Assembly (NCBI GenBank): GCA_033557465.1
Contig: CM066043.1
Coordinates: forward strand, 110,784,278-110,848,277
Direction: 5' to 3'
Source of the DNA: Ichthyophis bannanicus
Lineage: Eukaryota; Chordata; Amphibia; Gymnophiona; Ichthyophiidae
Length of the DNA stretch: 64,000 bases
Shown here one piece after another: positions 21,106 through 31,343 of the stretch. Under the pieces are notes generated by a model. That model saw only the letters and a list, made by a program, of their open reading frames with translations. It was not told the DNA's origin and made no database searches. Position 1 is the first letter of the stretch. Each line of letters begins with the position of its first letter. The translations under genes and the position numbers were made by a program.

Positions 21106-21380
21106 TACCTTATATTTTTCAGCAATGCTATAAGCGAACAGCATGCAAATGAACTGTGAGCAGAAAGTCTGTGCTAAACAAAGAGTGCAAACCAGCAACA
21201 TGCACCCAGAGGTCTGCATTAGCAGCACCTATAATCTTGTGTAAAACAAAACAGTTTGACACTTGTGCTGTCTGGCATATACAGCAATATTATTCTGCAC
21301 AGACCGTCTGCTCAGAAAATATTGGTGTTCATACTGCTTTATGTGCCAGATAACATTCCAGCACATGCACATAACATTCC
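21106..21380. other. Flank, no gene seen
   Basis: AT-rich sequence between the ends of DIRS-2 and DIRS-4 with no coding or repeat similarity that I recognise. Confidence 0.4.
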
Positions 21381-21506
21381 TTATCGTTCCTCCAGTTTAG
21401 TCCTCCAACTCTGGGTAGTGTACCTCCTCCTGCAGCTTGGAGACTGGGCATGTCAAAACTCGTGACATCACTGGACATAGCCTGCTGGCACCACCCATCA
21501 ATCCCA
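21381..21506. repeat. DIRS-4 5' inverted terminal repeat
   Basis: Starts TTATCGTTCCTCCAGTTTAG and runs to ATCAATCCCA. It is the inverse of 38,391-38,510 apart from the outermost bases, which instead match the ICR at 32,400-32,430 (GGAGGAACGATAA). This is the normal DIRS arrangement of asymmetric outer ends. Confidence 0.9.
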
Positions 21507-21724
21507 GTGTGTCCAGTCTCCATGCAGGAGGACATAATGAGCCTAGGTGCTGGGCTCACTTGAGGAACAATTAAGAAGCAGTTAGTTAGGTTTCCCTAGT
21601 ATTTACTTTAATCCAATTGTTTTAAACTTATTTTTTTAAATTTAATTACCTTTCACTTATTTGAAAATTACATTCTGTGGCTTTCAAATTTCAAATTTCT
21701 TTCGTTTAAATTAATTTGCCATCC

Positions 21725-22195
21725 TTTTGCTTTGATTTGGGGTACTGTGGCTACTAAAATGATTAGTGGTCTTCATTATAAAGCATATGAGGACAGACTG
21801 AAGGATCTTAATATGTATGCCTTAGAGGAAAGGCGGGATAGAAGTGATATGATTGAGATGTTTAAATACCTCCGTGGCATGAATGTTCAGGGAGAGAGCC
21901 TCTTTCAACTGAAAGCAAGTTCTGCTACGAGGGGACATGGGATGAGGGTGAAGGGAGATAGATTCAGGAGTGATATGCGGAAATATTTCTTTACGGAAAG
22001 AGTAGTGGATCCGTGGAATAGTCTCCCAGTGGAGGTGGTAGAGATGAGGACAGTAACTGAATTCAAAAAGGCATGGGACAAACACAGAGGATCTCTAAAG
22101 GTAAAAAGGGGACTGTTGTAGTTGTTATGGAAGGACAGACTAGATAGGCCATGTGGTCTTTTTCTGTTGTCATATTTCTATGTTTCTATGTTTCT
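21725..22195 (+). mobile_element. CR1 3' end fragment in the DIRS-4 leader
   Basis: Plus-strand CR1 C-terminus in one open frame: RSDMIEMFKYLRGMNVQGES, ATRGHGMRVKGDRFRSDMRK, then YFFTERVVDPWNSLPVEVVE. A 3' UTR follows that ends in TTTCTATGTTTCTATGTTTC, the usual short terminal repeat of this type of CR1. 5'-truncated. It is a different subfamily from CR1-2 and CR1-3, whose 3' ends differ. Confidence 0.85.
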
Positions 22196-22789
22196 GTGCC
22201 TTTAAGATCGGCTGTCTTGTCTGTTCATTTGTTTATTGTTGCTGAGGCAGCTCTCCGCCGGGATCTCTCCCCCCGGACTGCACGGGGGAGAGCCCCGGGA
22301 GTCTCAACGGCGCATGAAGTTCGTGAGGGCCGGCGGTGCTGCTTGAGCTGCAGCACGCTGCCGGGACCACAGAGACAAACACAGAGCCGCGGCGGCAGGT
22401 CGGAGTGGACACCCACGGCCCCGCGGATGACAGCTGTTTCACTATCCGGGGTGAGTGGAACACTACCGGGGCCTGGTTGGTGGCTGCGGCCCGTTGCAGG
22501 GAGTTTGTAGTGAAGCGGGATTTTTGGCACCAAATAGGCTTGGAGCGCAGCGGCGCCATTTTCTGCAATCGCGTGGCTGAGGTAGCATAGGCCCGCGATT
22601 CTAGAGCCCCCGGCACAGAAGGAAGTTATTTTCTTTACTTTTTCTTTGCAACGGAGTTAGCAATTGATAGTTTATTTTTATGGGCCTGTTGATTTTAATT
22701 AAAAAAAACAAAAAAAAACAAAGAGGCAGCAGAGTCTGTGGTTAACCCAAGTGGCTGACTGGGTGGTCGGCTACGAGGGATTCGAGCGG

Positions 22790-23540
22790 ATGTCGTCGCA
22801 ACCACAGTATGTGGTCTGTGGAGCACGCAGAGGGACTGTGGCTGACACAGGCATCTGTCGGACCTGCGTGTCTGTCTCCAGCAGTGTGGAGCAGCAGATG
22901 GACTCTCAGGTTTAGCTGGACGTGCCGGAGCCGGCGGGGGCAACCGGAGAGGAGGTGCTTGCGGCCGCGCAGCCAGGGCCCAGTACAGAGAGCCTTGCGG
23001 GACCGTCGTATGCGCCGTCTAGGGTGTCCTTGGGACAGCCGATGGAGGATTTTTGTCCAGATTTCGTGTTAATTATGAATCAAGCGTTCTGTATGAAGCG
23101 TCAGGGGAAGTTGCCTGAGTCCTTGCAAATGACAAATTCTGCGCCACTACCCCGAACTGGAGATTCTAATGGGACCGCTCCACAAGCACCTAAACGAATT
23201 CGGGTTTCCGACCCTTCTCCCTCAGACATGGTGTGGGCCGTGCCGGATGAGATGGAGGAGGGGCTCGAAGCTGGCGAGGATGACTTGGAAGAAGGAGAGA
23301 TACCTGAACCTGAGGATCAGGCGAAAATCATTCGGGTGTTCCGGAAGGAAGAGTTGACGGCACTTACCACAGAATCGCTGCAGACGTTGAGACTTGCTAC
23401 GGCACAACCGGCGGAGGATGAGAAGGTTGAAGATCCTGTCATTCAAGCGGAGAGACAATCTCAGGTGGTGTTTCCCGTCCATCACGTGGTGGAGTGCATG
23501 ATCCAGGATGAATGGCCCGTGCGGCAAAACGTCGTCGAAG
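22790..23540 (+). pseudogene. DIRS-4 gag N-terminal part
   Basis: An ATG at 22,790 opens MSSQPQYVVCGARRGTVADT followed by GICRTC, the same Cys start as DIRS-1. A TAG at 22,913-22,915 interrupts the frame. The frame then continues for 215 codons with FCPDFVLIMNQAF, LEEGEIPEPED and IRVFRKEELTALTTESLQTL. DIRS-6 gag has the same order: FSPEFILAMHRAL, LEEGEIAPGDD and FRVFRKEELAALISQSLSAL. It breaks off at MIQDEW (about 23,520), where DIRS-5 gag begins. The acidic middle and the KEEL block are family features of unknown role. Confidence 0.82.
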
Positions 23541-24982
23541 GCACTTCGGAGCCGTCAGCATCAACGTGAGAGAATTTTCTCAGAGTCCGTGTCCTGCCAG
23601 GCCCAGACTTCGTCAGAGGCCTCGACATTTCGGGAGTCGGAACTCGAGCGCCATCGTGGTTCCTCTGAAAGGAGGTCTCCAACCCAGGAGCACAAAAGGA
23701 AGAAGCAGCTCGTGAGGGCGGTGTCAGTGAAAGCTCCAGGGTCCTCGAGGGCCAGGTCGCATAGCCCTGACCGCCACCCTGGGCTCTCTGAGTCGGAGAG
23801 GCTGTCCAAGCTACCTCGTATGGAGCCGGAGTCCCCAAGTCACGTAAGTTCTGTTGTCCTCGTGGACTCTCCTCCGGGAGAGCCGACGTCGGGGCCCAAG
23901 TCGGAGGCTGCTGGGTCTCCTGACCTTGGACTCAGATTGACGGCCTTGGAGAGCAGCTTGGCTGCCTTCATGGAACAGCAGCGGGTGCTGATCGCCGGTC
24001 TGACCGGTGCATCTGCCTCGACCACCGGGACCTCAACATCTAAGTCGACCCCGGAGACCGAGCCGATCCTCGAGTCCATCAAGTCTCGAGTTGATCCTCA
24101 GTCAAGGTCCCCCTCGACCTCCCGTTCAGGGACAAGGTCGTCAATGCCGGTGCCCTCGGCATCGGGGCGGGTGGCACTGAAGCCCACATGGCCAGAGCCG
24201 CTCGACTCCTCGGAGAAGTCAGCGTGGGAAACGGAGAACGAGGAGTCTCCAGACACCTTCCAGACCCGGTGCATCCCTTCGGACTCACCGGATTCCGAGC
24301 CTCGGAGAAGGTCCCCCCCGGAAGATACCCGGTTCTCGGACTTCGTAAGGGACATGGCCAAGGCTTTGGCATTCCCTGCGGATGCCGAGGAGGAGCCTCG
24401 AGCCGAGGAGCTTGATGCCCTCCGAAGGAAGCCTTTACTGTACCGGTTCCTCCGATGCTGGAACGACTGCTCTTCCATATGTGGGAGGCACTGGCCTCTG
24501 CGCTGGTTCTTAGCAAATGGGTCGATTCCATTTATTGAGTCCGTAAGAGCCCTGGGTTCCAAAAGGCACAGCTACCGCACAATTTCATGGTTGTGGAATC
24601 GGCCATGCACCGCCTGAAGAGTCAGAAGATGCACTCCTCGGTGCCCCCTGGACGGGAGGCCCGGAACCTGGATGCCCTCGGTAGAAAGTGCTTCCAGGGC
24701 TCTATGCTATCTTGCCGTGTCCAGACTTACCAGCTGTACATGGGCATGTACCTACAAGACCTGGCAAAGGAGATTGCCGGGTTCTCAGCTGGCCTCTCTG
24801 AGGAACCCTTGCAGAGATTCAAGGCCTTGTCGACAGGGATCCGAGAGTGCTCAAAGTTTATCTCTCGAGCAGCCTATGATGGCTTTGAGGCTTCAGCCCA
24901 GGTAGCCGCGGCCGACATCGCTGCACGCCGAAAGGCCTGGCTAGAGTCATTGGACCTGGAGTCATGGGTGCAGGACAAGTAG
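23540..24982 (+). pseudogene. DIRS-5 gag-like protein, frameshifted
   Basis: The first open frame covers a Ser/Glu/Arg-rich region (SSRARSHSPDRHPGLSESER, VVLVDSPPGEPTSGPKSEA) and the conserved RRSPPEDTRFSDFVRDMAKA block at about 24,310. After a frameshift near 24,430 the second frame reads HNFMVVESAMHRLKSQKMHS, SVPPGREARNLDALGRKCFQ and TYQLYMGMYLQDLAKEIAGF, to a stop at 24,982. The N-terminal Cys module is missing with the 5' end. TCGA and CTCGAG are unusually frequent between 24,000 and 24,130. Confidence 0.8.
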
Positions 24983-25148
24983 GTCGATGTCCACTGGCGA
25001 GGTGACAACCTAGTCGGTAAGCCCATGACTGAAAAGGCTGCCGAAATCGAGACTGAGACTCTCACCAGGACAAGGCTGTCCAGAAAGACTTCTGCCCCTT
25101 CTCAAAAAAAGAAGGGCTCGGGAAAGAAGCCCTTTTTCCTGAGGAAGG

Positions 25149-26315
25149 GTGCTGCCTACATATCCTACCTTCAGTATCAGGGCTCTCCAGCTCCCCAACA
25201 GGGCTAGCAGGCCAAGGGGCAGGGGCATGGGCCCCGTAGGCAGAAGACCCCCAAGCCGCCAGCTCCGGCTCCTGCACAGCAGGGAGCATGGTTTTGACTC
25301 CCACAGCATAGCCTCTTCTCCGCCACTGGCTCCACTCAGCACAGGTCGGCTGACCCTGTACGCCTACAGGAGGCCAGCCATCACAGGGGATACCTGGGTA
25401 CTCAGCATAGTCCAAAAGGGCTACATGCTCCACTTCCACCAGCTACCCCCCTCCTACTTTCCAGGGGAGCCTCCAAGACTCCCTCTACACAGAAACCTCC
25501 TCCTTCAGGAGTTGGCAAGTCTTCTAAAGGAACAGGCGGTGGAACCGGTGCCTCACCACCTGCAAGGGCAAGGCTTCTACTCTAGGTACTTCTTGTTACC
25601 AAAAAGGACAGGAGACCCCCGGCTTATCCTAGACTTGCGAAACCTAAACAAGTTTCTGGAGAGGGAAAAGTTGAAGATGCTTACCCTTGGGATACTGCTG
25701 CCCTACCTCCAGCAGGGAGATTGGCTATGCTCTTTAGACCTGAAGGATGCTTATACTCACATCCTCATTCATCCAGACCACAGACAATATCTCAGATTTG
25801 TGGTGGGAGGAGACCATTTTCAGTACAGGGTACTTCCCTTTGGCCTAACTTCCGCCCCCAGGGTTTTCACCAAATGCCTGGTGGTGGTGGCGGCCTATCT
25901 CAGGAATCAGGGAATTTTTGTCTTCCCATACCTGGACGACTGGCTCATCAGGGGCCAGTCTCTCCAGGAGGCCAGACAAGCCACTCTTCGCACTGTCTCT
26001 CTTCTTCAGCATCTGGGCTTTGTCATAAACTACGCAAAGTCCGCTTTGCTCCCTTCTCAGAACCTAGAGTTTATAGGGGCACGATTAGACACCAAGCAGG
26101 CAAGAGCTTACTTGCCCGAGGACAAGGCCCACAGACTGATGGACTTGGCCAACCAGTTTCAGAGAAATTCTCATGTTTCCATCAGGCACTACCTGTGGAT
26201 CCTGGGCCACATGGCATCCATAGTACATGTGACTCCGAATGCCCGCCTGCACATGCGGGCTGCTCAGTGGTGCCTCAGAGCTCAGTGGGCGCAGGCAACC
26301 TCCGAGACAGAGTAA
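25149..26315 (+). CDS. DIRS-5 reverse transcriptase
   Basis: An open frame of 388 codons covering fingers to thumb: YSRYFLLPKRTGDPRLILDL, NLNKFLEREKLKMLTLGILL, GDWLCSLDLKDAYTHILIHP (catalytic Asp near residue 200), FQYRVLPFGLTSAPRVFTKC, GIFVFPYLDDWLIRGQSLQE (YLDD near residue 265), then LEFIGARLDTKQARAYLPED. The frame ends in the connection (QWAQATSETE), before RNase H, at a stop near 26,315. The palm catalytic residues are intact. Upstream, 24,982-25,148 is a frameshifted linker with KKGSGKKPFF. Confidence 0.87.
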   Translation: MLPTYPTFSIRALQLPNRASRPRGRGMGPVGRRPPSRQLRLLHSREHGFDSHSIASSPPLAPLSTGRLTLYAYRRPAITGDTWVLSIVQKGYMLHFHQLPPSYFPGEPPRLPLHRNLLLQELASLLKEQAVEPVPHHLQGQGFYSRYFLLPKRTGDPRLILDLRNLNKFLEREKLKMLTLGILLPYLQQGDWLCSLDLKDAYTHILIHPDHRQYLRFVVGGDHFQYRVLPFGLTSAPRVFTKCLVVVAAYLRNQGIFVFPYLDDWLIRGQSLQEARQATLRTVSLLQHLGFVINYAKSALLPSQNLEFIGARLDTKQARAYLPEDKAHRLMDLANQFQRNSHVSIRHYLWILGHMASIVHVTPNARLHMRAAQWCLRAQWAQATSETE

Positions 26316-27197
26316 AGGTGTCCAAACCACTTCTGGACTCCTTACAGTGGTGGCTACATCTACCAAACCTTCTTGGGGGGGGGGGGTACCTTTTCAGGCT
26401 CCAGCACACACAAGGGTGCTGAAGACCGATACTTCCTTGAAGGGCTGTGGTGCACATTGCCAGAGCAAGTGCACTCAAGGCCTCTGGTCTCCTCGGGAGG
26501 CCACGCAGCAGATCAATCTTTTGGAGCTGCGAGCAATCCGCTTAGCTCTGCAAACATTTTCTCATGCCCTCTCTCACCAGTCTGTTTTAGTTCAGATGGA
26601 CAATCAAGTGGCAATCTTCTATGTGAACAAACAAGGGGGCACGTGGTCCAGGCTCCTATGTCAGGAGGCACTGGCCCCTTTGCAGTCGAGCAAGGCATGT
26701 TTCTCAAAGCAGTTTATCTACCTGGTCATGAGAATTTCCTAGCAGACAAGCTAAGCAGGATTCTCCAGCCTCACGAATGGCAGTTGAATCCATTGGTGGT
26801 CCAGCAGATCTTCCTCCGCTGGGGACTTCCATCCATCGATCTTTTTGCAAGTCCACAAAACAGTCAGCTGCCCAGGTTTTGCTCCAGACCGCCGCATTCC
26901 CAGAGGATGGCGGCAGATGCTTTTCTGATCTCTTGGTCTACGGGCCTCCTGTATGCGTTTCCTCCCATACCCCTGTTGGCCCAAACTCTGTTCAAGATCC
27001 TCCGGGACAAAGCCTCGGTAATTCTGGTAGCCCCCAGATGGCCAAGGCAGCCGTGGTTTCCACTTCTGCTGCAGTTGGCAGTGGAAACTCCATTCCCTCT
27101 GGGGTTGCAACACGATCTCCTGTCTCAAGATCAGGGTTCCCTTTTGCACCCTAATCTCAGGTCCCTCAATCTGATGGCCTGGCTGCTGAAAGGATAG
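26316..27197 (+). pseudogene. DIRS-5 RNase H and methyltransferase-like region
   Basis: RNase H blocks are spread over two frames: LKTDTSLKGCGAHCQ (first Asp), INLLELRAIRLALQTFSHAL (Glu), VLVQMDNQVAIFYVNKQGGT (Asp). The distal part, in the frame 26,373-27,197, reads YLPGHENFLADKLSRILQPH, LPSIDLFASPQNSQLPRF, GLLYAFPPIPLLAQTLFKIL and VILVAPRWPRQPWFPLLLQL, ending MAWLLKG. A G-run near 26,376 (nine G or more) accompanies one frame change. Confidence 0.78.
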
Positions 27198-27449
27198 TGC
27201 TAGCTCCCTTACTTCTACCTAAGGAGGTTGAGGAGGTGGTTATGGCCTCTAGTCCACGAGAAAGTCCTATGCCCTCAAATGGCGTAGGTTCAAGGTATGG
27301 TGTGCTCAGCGCAATGAAGATCCTTTCTCTTGCCTTGTGCCAGTAGTACTGCAGTATATACTTCACCTGTCAGCAGGGCCGGATTTACCTATACGCCATG
27401 TACGCCATGGCGTAGGGCCCACAGCTGGCAAGGGCCCATAAAAAGCTGT

Positions 27450-27723
27450 CGCGGCAGCATGGACGTTCCCGCGGGGGCCCCTCTACCTTGCCGAATCCCC
27501 GGCTGAGCCCCTCCGTGCCGGCTTTGAGAGGCGCGAAGGGAGAGTGTCTCCCTCGCGTCTCTGTTAAGCCCGCAGGGGCTGATGGGAAATTTCCCATCAG
27601 CCCCTGCGGGCTTAAGAGAGACGCGAGGGAGACACTCTCCCTTCGCGCCTCTCAAAGCCGTCGCGGAGGGAGGGATTCGGCAGGGCAGAGGGGGCCCCGC
27701 GGGACTGTCCATGCTGCCGCGGC
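27450..27723. repeat. Large near-perfect palindrome in hAT-2
   Basis: Arms of about 135 bp are centred between 27,589 and 27,590 in GGGAAATTTCCC. The inner arms (CATCAGCCCCTGCGGGCTTA, GAGACGCGAGGGAGACACTC) are almost perfect; the outer arms (GATTCGGC, GGGGCCCC, CATGCTGCCGCGGC) carry a few indels. It is GC-rich and unlike the shared core beside it. Confidence 0.9.
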
Positions 27724-27779
27724 CTTGGTAGCAGCCAGCGGTTTTGCTTTTTTAAAATTTTATTTTACTTGAGCCGATG

Positions 27780-28960
27780 GGGGGGGGGGGGTAGGACTGG
27801 AAATGGGCTGGGAGGGTTAGGACTGGTAATGGGGCTATGGGGGGGTTAAGACTGATAATGGGCTGTGAGCTGATGGGGGCTGTCTGGTAATGGGCTATGG
27901 GGGGGACTAGGACTGGAAATGGGCTGGGGGGAGTTAAGACTGTAGGTGGGATGATGCTGTTAGGACTGGTAATGGGCTGTGGGCTGTTGGGGGGGGTTAG
28001 AACTGGTAATGGGCTATGGGGGGGTTTAGACTGGTAAAGGGCTGTGGGCTGATGTGGGCTGTCTGTGAAGGGGCTATGGGGGGGCGAGGACTGGAAATGG
28101 GCTGGGGGGAGTTAAGACTGGAGGTGGGCTGATGGGGTTAGGACTGGTAATGGGCTGTGGGCTGTTGGGGGGGTTAGAACTGGTAATGGGCTATGGGGGG
28201 GTTAAGACTGATAATGGGCTGTGGGCTGTTGGGGGGGTTAGAACTGGTAATGGGCTATGAGGGGGTTAAGACTGATAATGGGCTGTGGGCTGATGGGGGC
28301 TGTCTGGTAATGGGCTATGGGGGGGCTAGGACTGGAAATGGGCTGGGGGGAGTTAAGACTGGAGGTGGGCTGATGGGGTTAGGACTGGTAATGGGCTGTG
28401 GGCTGTTGGGGGGGGTTAGAACTGGTAATGGGCTATGGGGGGGTTAAGACTGGTAATGGGCTGTGGGCTGATGGGGGCTGTCTGGTAATGGGCTATGGGG
28501 GGGCTAGGACTGGAAATGGGCTGGGGGGAGTTAAGACTGGAGGTGGGCTGATGGGGTTAGGACTGGTAATGGGCTGTGGGCTGTTGGGGGGGTTAGAACA
28601 GGTAAAGGGCAATGGGGGGGTTAAGACTGATAATTGGCTGTGGGCTGTTGGGGGGGTTAGAACTGGTAATGGGCTATGAGGGGGTTAAGACTGATAATGG
28701 GCTGTGGGCTGATGGGGGCTGTCTGGTAATGGGCTATGGGGGGGCTAGGACTGGAAATGGGCTGGGGGGGTTAAGACTGGAGGTGGGCTAATGGGGTTAG
28801 GACTGGAAGTGGGCTGATGGGGAGTTAGGACTGGTAATGGGTTATAGGGGGGGCTTAAACTGAAAATGGGGTGATGGGGGGTTAGGACTGGGTGGGTTGA
28901 TGGGGGGGCTAGGACTGGTATTGGGTTGGGGGGTTGCTAGGACTGGAAATGGGCTGATGC
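27780..28960. repeat. G-rich minisatellite in hAT-2
   Basis: Tandem units are built on short modules such as TTAGGACTGGTAATGGGCTG, TGGGCTGATGGGGGCTGTC and CTATGGGGGGG. They also repeat as a higher-order block of roughly 200 bp (compare 28,080-28,260, 28,310-28,440 and 28,490-28,590). The long reading frames it contains are repeat artefacts. hAT-1 has the complementary C-rich version at about 19,920-20,290. Confidence 0.9.
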
Positions 28961-30035
28961 AGGGACTAGAAGGGAATGGATGCTGGGTGAGGCTGGAACT
29001 AGAAGGGAGCTGATGTTGGGGGAGGATTAGAATGGGATGGGGCTGGAAGAGTAAAATGGAGAAGGGAAAAATATTTTGTGTGGGAGGGATAAAAAATCTA
29101 CAATTGGCCGGGTATTGGGAGAGTAAGTGGGGATTGAGGATGGAGGGGTAAAATTTGAGTGGATGAAATAGGAATGAGGAAAGAGCAAAAGGAGAAAGAT
29201 TAGTATGTTAAATCAGATGTAGAGAGAGAATGGAAAAAAACTAGAAGAGAGAAGAAAGGACAAATGGACAGCAGACGATGGAGAGTTAGCAGAAGACACG
29301 AAGAAACCAGAAGAAAGTGGCTGGAGCAATTGCAGCTGAAAAAAAATGCACAAAAGGTAGAAAAATCTCTCTTTATTTTGAATTTATTAATTGGAATATG
29401 TCAGCTCTGGTAAATGTGCATCATTAATGTCTGTGCTTTGTTTAGTACAAGAGCAAATTAATGTATAGTTTTATTTCTACAGTGTTGTACATTCCAAGTT
29501 TGGCTTTTGGGATTCCCAGTTTAATTATTGTCTTCCTGTTTCTAAATTGTGATTACTTGTTTGGTGATGGTCTATGTTCTGCATGTGTAACTGAGCTGAG
29601 GTGTTCTGTTTATATAATTCCTATTTGACATTGTCACTTGTTCTCTTTCCCCAGTAGGTCATGTATTGTTGTTCTCTGAAATGTATTGGTTTAATATTTG
29701 CAGTGTTGCCTTTTGATTGGTAGAGTATGGTGCTTTGTGAGTCCTGGTAGTGCTGTTAGGATACGGCGGGTTTGCTATGGGTTGGCACTGGATTATAGTA
29801 ATGTAGAAATCTTTTAGTCTTTCTTTATCCATACACTCATTAAGAGGCACGTTTACTAAAAGTTAGTATATGGTAACATTATGCAAATATTTATGCAAAT
29901 GAGGCCCCGCACCCCCCTTGGGCCGCCCCTGCTGGGGGCCCACAGTTTTTGTTGGCATAGGCCCTCACTCAAGGTAAATCCAGCCCTGCCTGTCAGACCT
30001 AGGCCTTAAGTCTAACTCTGTTCGGGTCCACCTCC

Positions 30036-30848
30036 GTGCTCTGTCAGCGCACCACTCACCGGTGGAAGGACAGTCTGTCGGTTCACCCTTTGGTGTCCAG
30101 GTTTCTCAGAGGTCTGCTTCTACTCAAGCCTCCGGTTCGTCCACTGGCAACTGAGTGGGATTTGAATGTGGTCTTGCAGCAACTTACTCGCCCACCGTTT
30201 GAGCCGATGGCTACTTGCCATTTGCGCTTCCTCTCTTCGAAAGCGCTCTTCCTGGTGGCTCTTACCTCAGCTAGACGTGTGAGTGAACTACAAGCTCTGG
30301 TTTCTGATAGGCCATACACACGGTTCTATAGGAACAGGGTGGTCCTACGGACCCATCCCAAGTTCCTCCCAAAAGTGATCTCCTCTTTCCACCTCAACCA
30401 GGAGGTGGTTCTTCCGACCTTCTTTCCCAGGCCGCATACCAGCCAGGCTGAAACAGTCTTGCATACCCTGGATTGTAAGAGGGCGTTGTCTTTTTATATA
30501 GAACGTACACGGAGGCATCGAAGGGCTACTCAGCTCTTCGTCTTCTTTGACCCGAATAAGATGGGGTTACCTGTCTCCAACCGTACGTTGTCCACTTGGG
30601 TAGCAGATTGTATCGCCCGGGCGTACAAGGCAGCCGACCTCCCCTTGCAGGGTCGAGTCACGGCCCACTGTGTCAGGGCGAAAGCCGTGTCAGTAGCTCA
30701 TCTCCGCTCTATTCTGTTGGCAGACATCTGCCGGGCCGCAACTTGGTCTTCAAGCCAGACTTTCGCAGCCCATTACTGCCTCGAGAGAGAGTCCCGAAGG
30801 AACAGTGCTTTCGGACAGGCGGTACTCCATAATCTCTTTGAGGTTTAG
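30036..30848 (+). CDS. DIRS-5 tyrosine recombinase (split by hAT-2)
   Basis: Before hAT-2, the N-terminus is recognisable but broken (27,260-27,370: YALKWRRFKVWCAQRNEDPF). After it, 270 codons are open: VHPLVSRFLRGLLLLKPPVR, EWDLNVVLQQLTRPPFEPMA, ALTSARRVSELQALVSDRPY (first catalytic Arg), VVLRTHPKFLPKVISSFHLN, TAHCVRAKAVSVAHLRSI (HxxR box), SSQTFAAHYCLERESRRNSA (presumptive Tyr nucleophile), ending AVLHNLFEV. All catalytic-domain boxes are intact. The hAT insertion and the frameshifts upstream prevent a full protein. Confidence 0.88.
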   Translation: MLCQRTTHRWKDSLSVHPLVSRFLRGLLLLKPPVRPLATEWDLNVVLQQLTRPPFEPMATCHLRFLSSKALFLVALTSARRVSELQALVSDRPYTRFYRNRVVLRTHPKFLPKVISSFHLNQEVVLPTFFPRPHTSQAETVLHTLDCKRALSFYIERTRRHRRATQLFVFFDPNKMGLPVSNRTLSTWVADCIARAYKAADLPLQGRVTAHCVRAKAVSVAHLRSILLADICRAATWSSSQTFAAHYCLERESRRNSAFGQAVLHNLFEV

Positions 30849-30984
30849 GCAACTCCTACCCTCCGGTCCTTGTGTTGGGCTATCGTACGGGGGCGTTCTC
30901 AGAGGATATTCTTATCACGAATGCTGAGGCTCTTGAGAGGGAGCCATTTTTTAGCTTAGGGTTCCCTGTAGCCTGGAGCTGGGG

Positions 30985-31343
30985 AGTCCCATATGTGAGG
31001 ACTGACTTCCTGCTTGTTCCTGGAGAAAGAGTAGTTACTCACCTGTAACAGGTGTTCTCCAGGAGCAGCAGGAATCAGTCCTCACGACCCTCCCTCCTCC
31101 CCTGGAGTTGCAGTCATATACTTCATTTTGATTTTTTTGCTGTCTTTTAGCTATGTCAGACTGACCAAGATGGCACCCTTGGGCAGGAAAGGGACCGCGA
31201 GCATGCGCGCTGCATTACCAAAGGCTTTCTTTGAAAGCTGGGGAAATGTTCCACATGGGGGCTCCATCGACGCCGACGTCACCCCATATGTGAGGACTGA
31301 TTCCTGCTGCTCCTGGAGAACACCTGTTACAGGTGAGTAACTA
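30985..31343. repeat. DIRS-5 ICR and 3' terminal repeat
   Basis: The ICR at 30,985-31,085 is a near palindrome joining ACTTCCTGCTTGTTCCTGGA to TAGTTACTCACCTGTAACAG and GTTCTCCAGGAGCAGCAGG. The right part is the inverse of the 3' end at 31,290-31,343. Inside the 3' repeat lies CATCGACGCCGACGTCACC, the counterpart of the GGTACC palindrome in the DIRS-3 repeat. Confidence 0.85.

Larger units (their letters stand above)
27374..29988. mobile_element. hAT-2: 2.6 kb non-autonomous hAT element
   Basis: Left terminus CAGGGCCGGATTTACC, right terminus GGTAAATCCAGCCCTG (inverted repeats with one mismatch), flanked by the perfect 8 bp duplication CCTGTCAG (27,366-27,373 and 29,989-29,996). It splits the DIRS-5 recombinase gene. 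Contents: a GC-rich palindrome (27,450-27,723), a G-rich minisatellite (27,780-28,960), a core (about 28,960-29,530) shared in opposite orientation with hAT-1, and an AT-rich tail with no gene (29,530-29,988). No transposase is encoded, so it would depend on one supplied in trans. Confidence 0.92.
23540..31343 (+). mobile_element. DIRS-5: 5'-truncated DIRS element holding hAT-2
   Basis: Plus strand, same lineage as DIRS-2, -3, -7 and -8. It starts in mid-gag at the junction with DIRS-4 gag (exact base uncertain, 23,520-23,560) and has RT, RNase H, MT-like region and recombinase. The recombinase is split by hAT-2 at 27,374-29,988. The ICR (about 30,985-31,085) and 3' terminal repeat (about 31,165-31,343) follow, ending GGTGAGTAACTA. 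Directly beyond, the DIRS-4 recombinase resumes in frame, so DIRS-5 inserted into the DIRS-4 recombinase gene. Confidence 0.87.

Noticed and set aside
28193..28679. Long Gly/Leu-rich reading frames in 27,780-28,960
   Set aside because: They are products of the tandem repeat with no stop codon in one phase and change with every unit. There is no similarity to any protein.
27780..28960. CRISPR-like array
   Set aside because: The units are contiguous minisatellite modules without unique spacers, in a vertebrate transposon.
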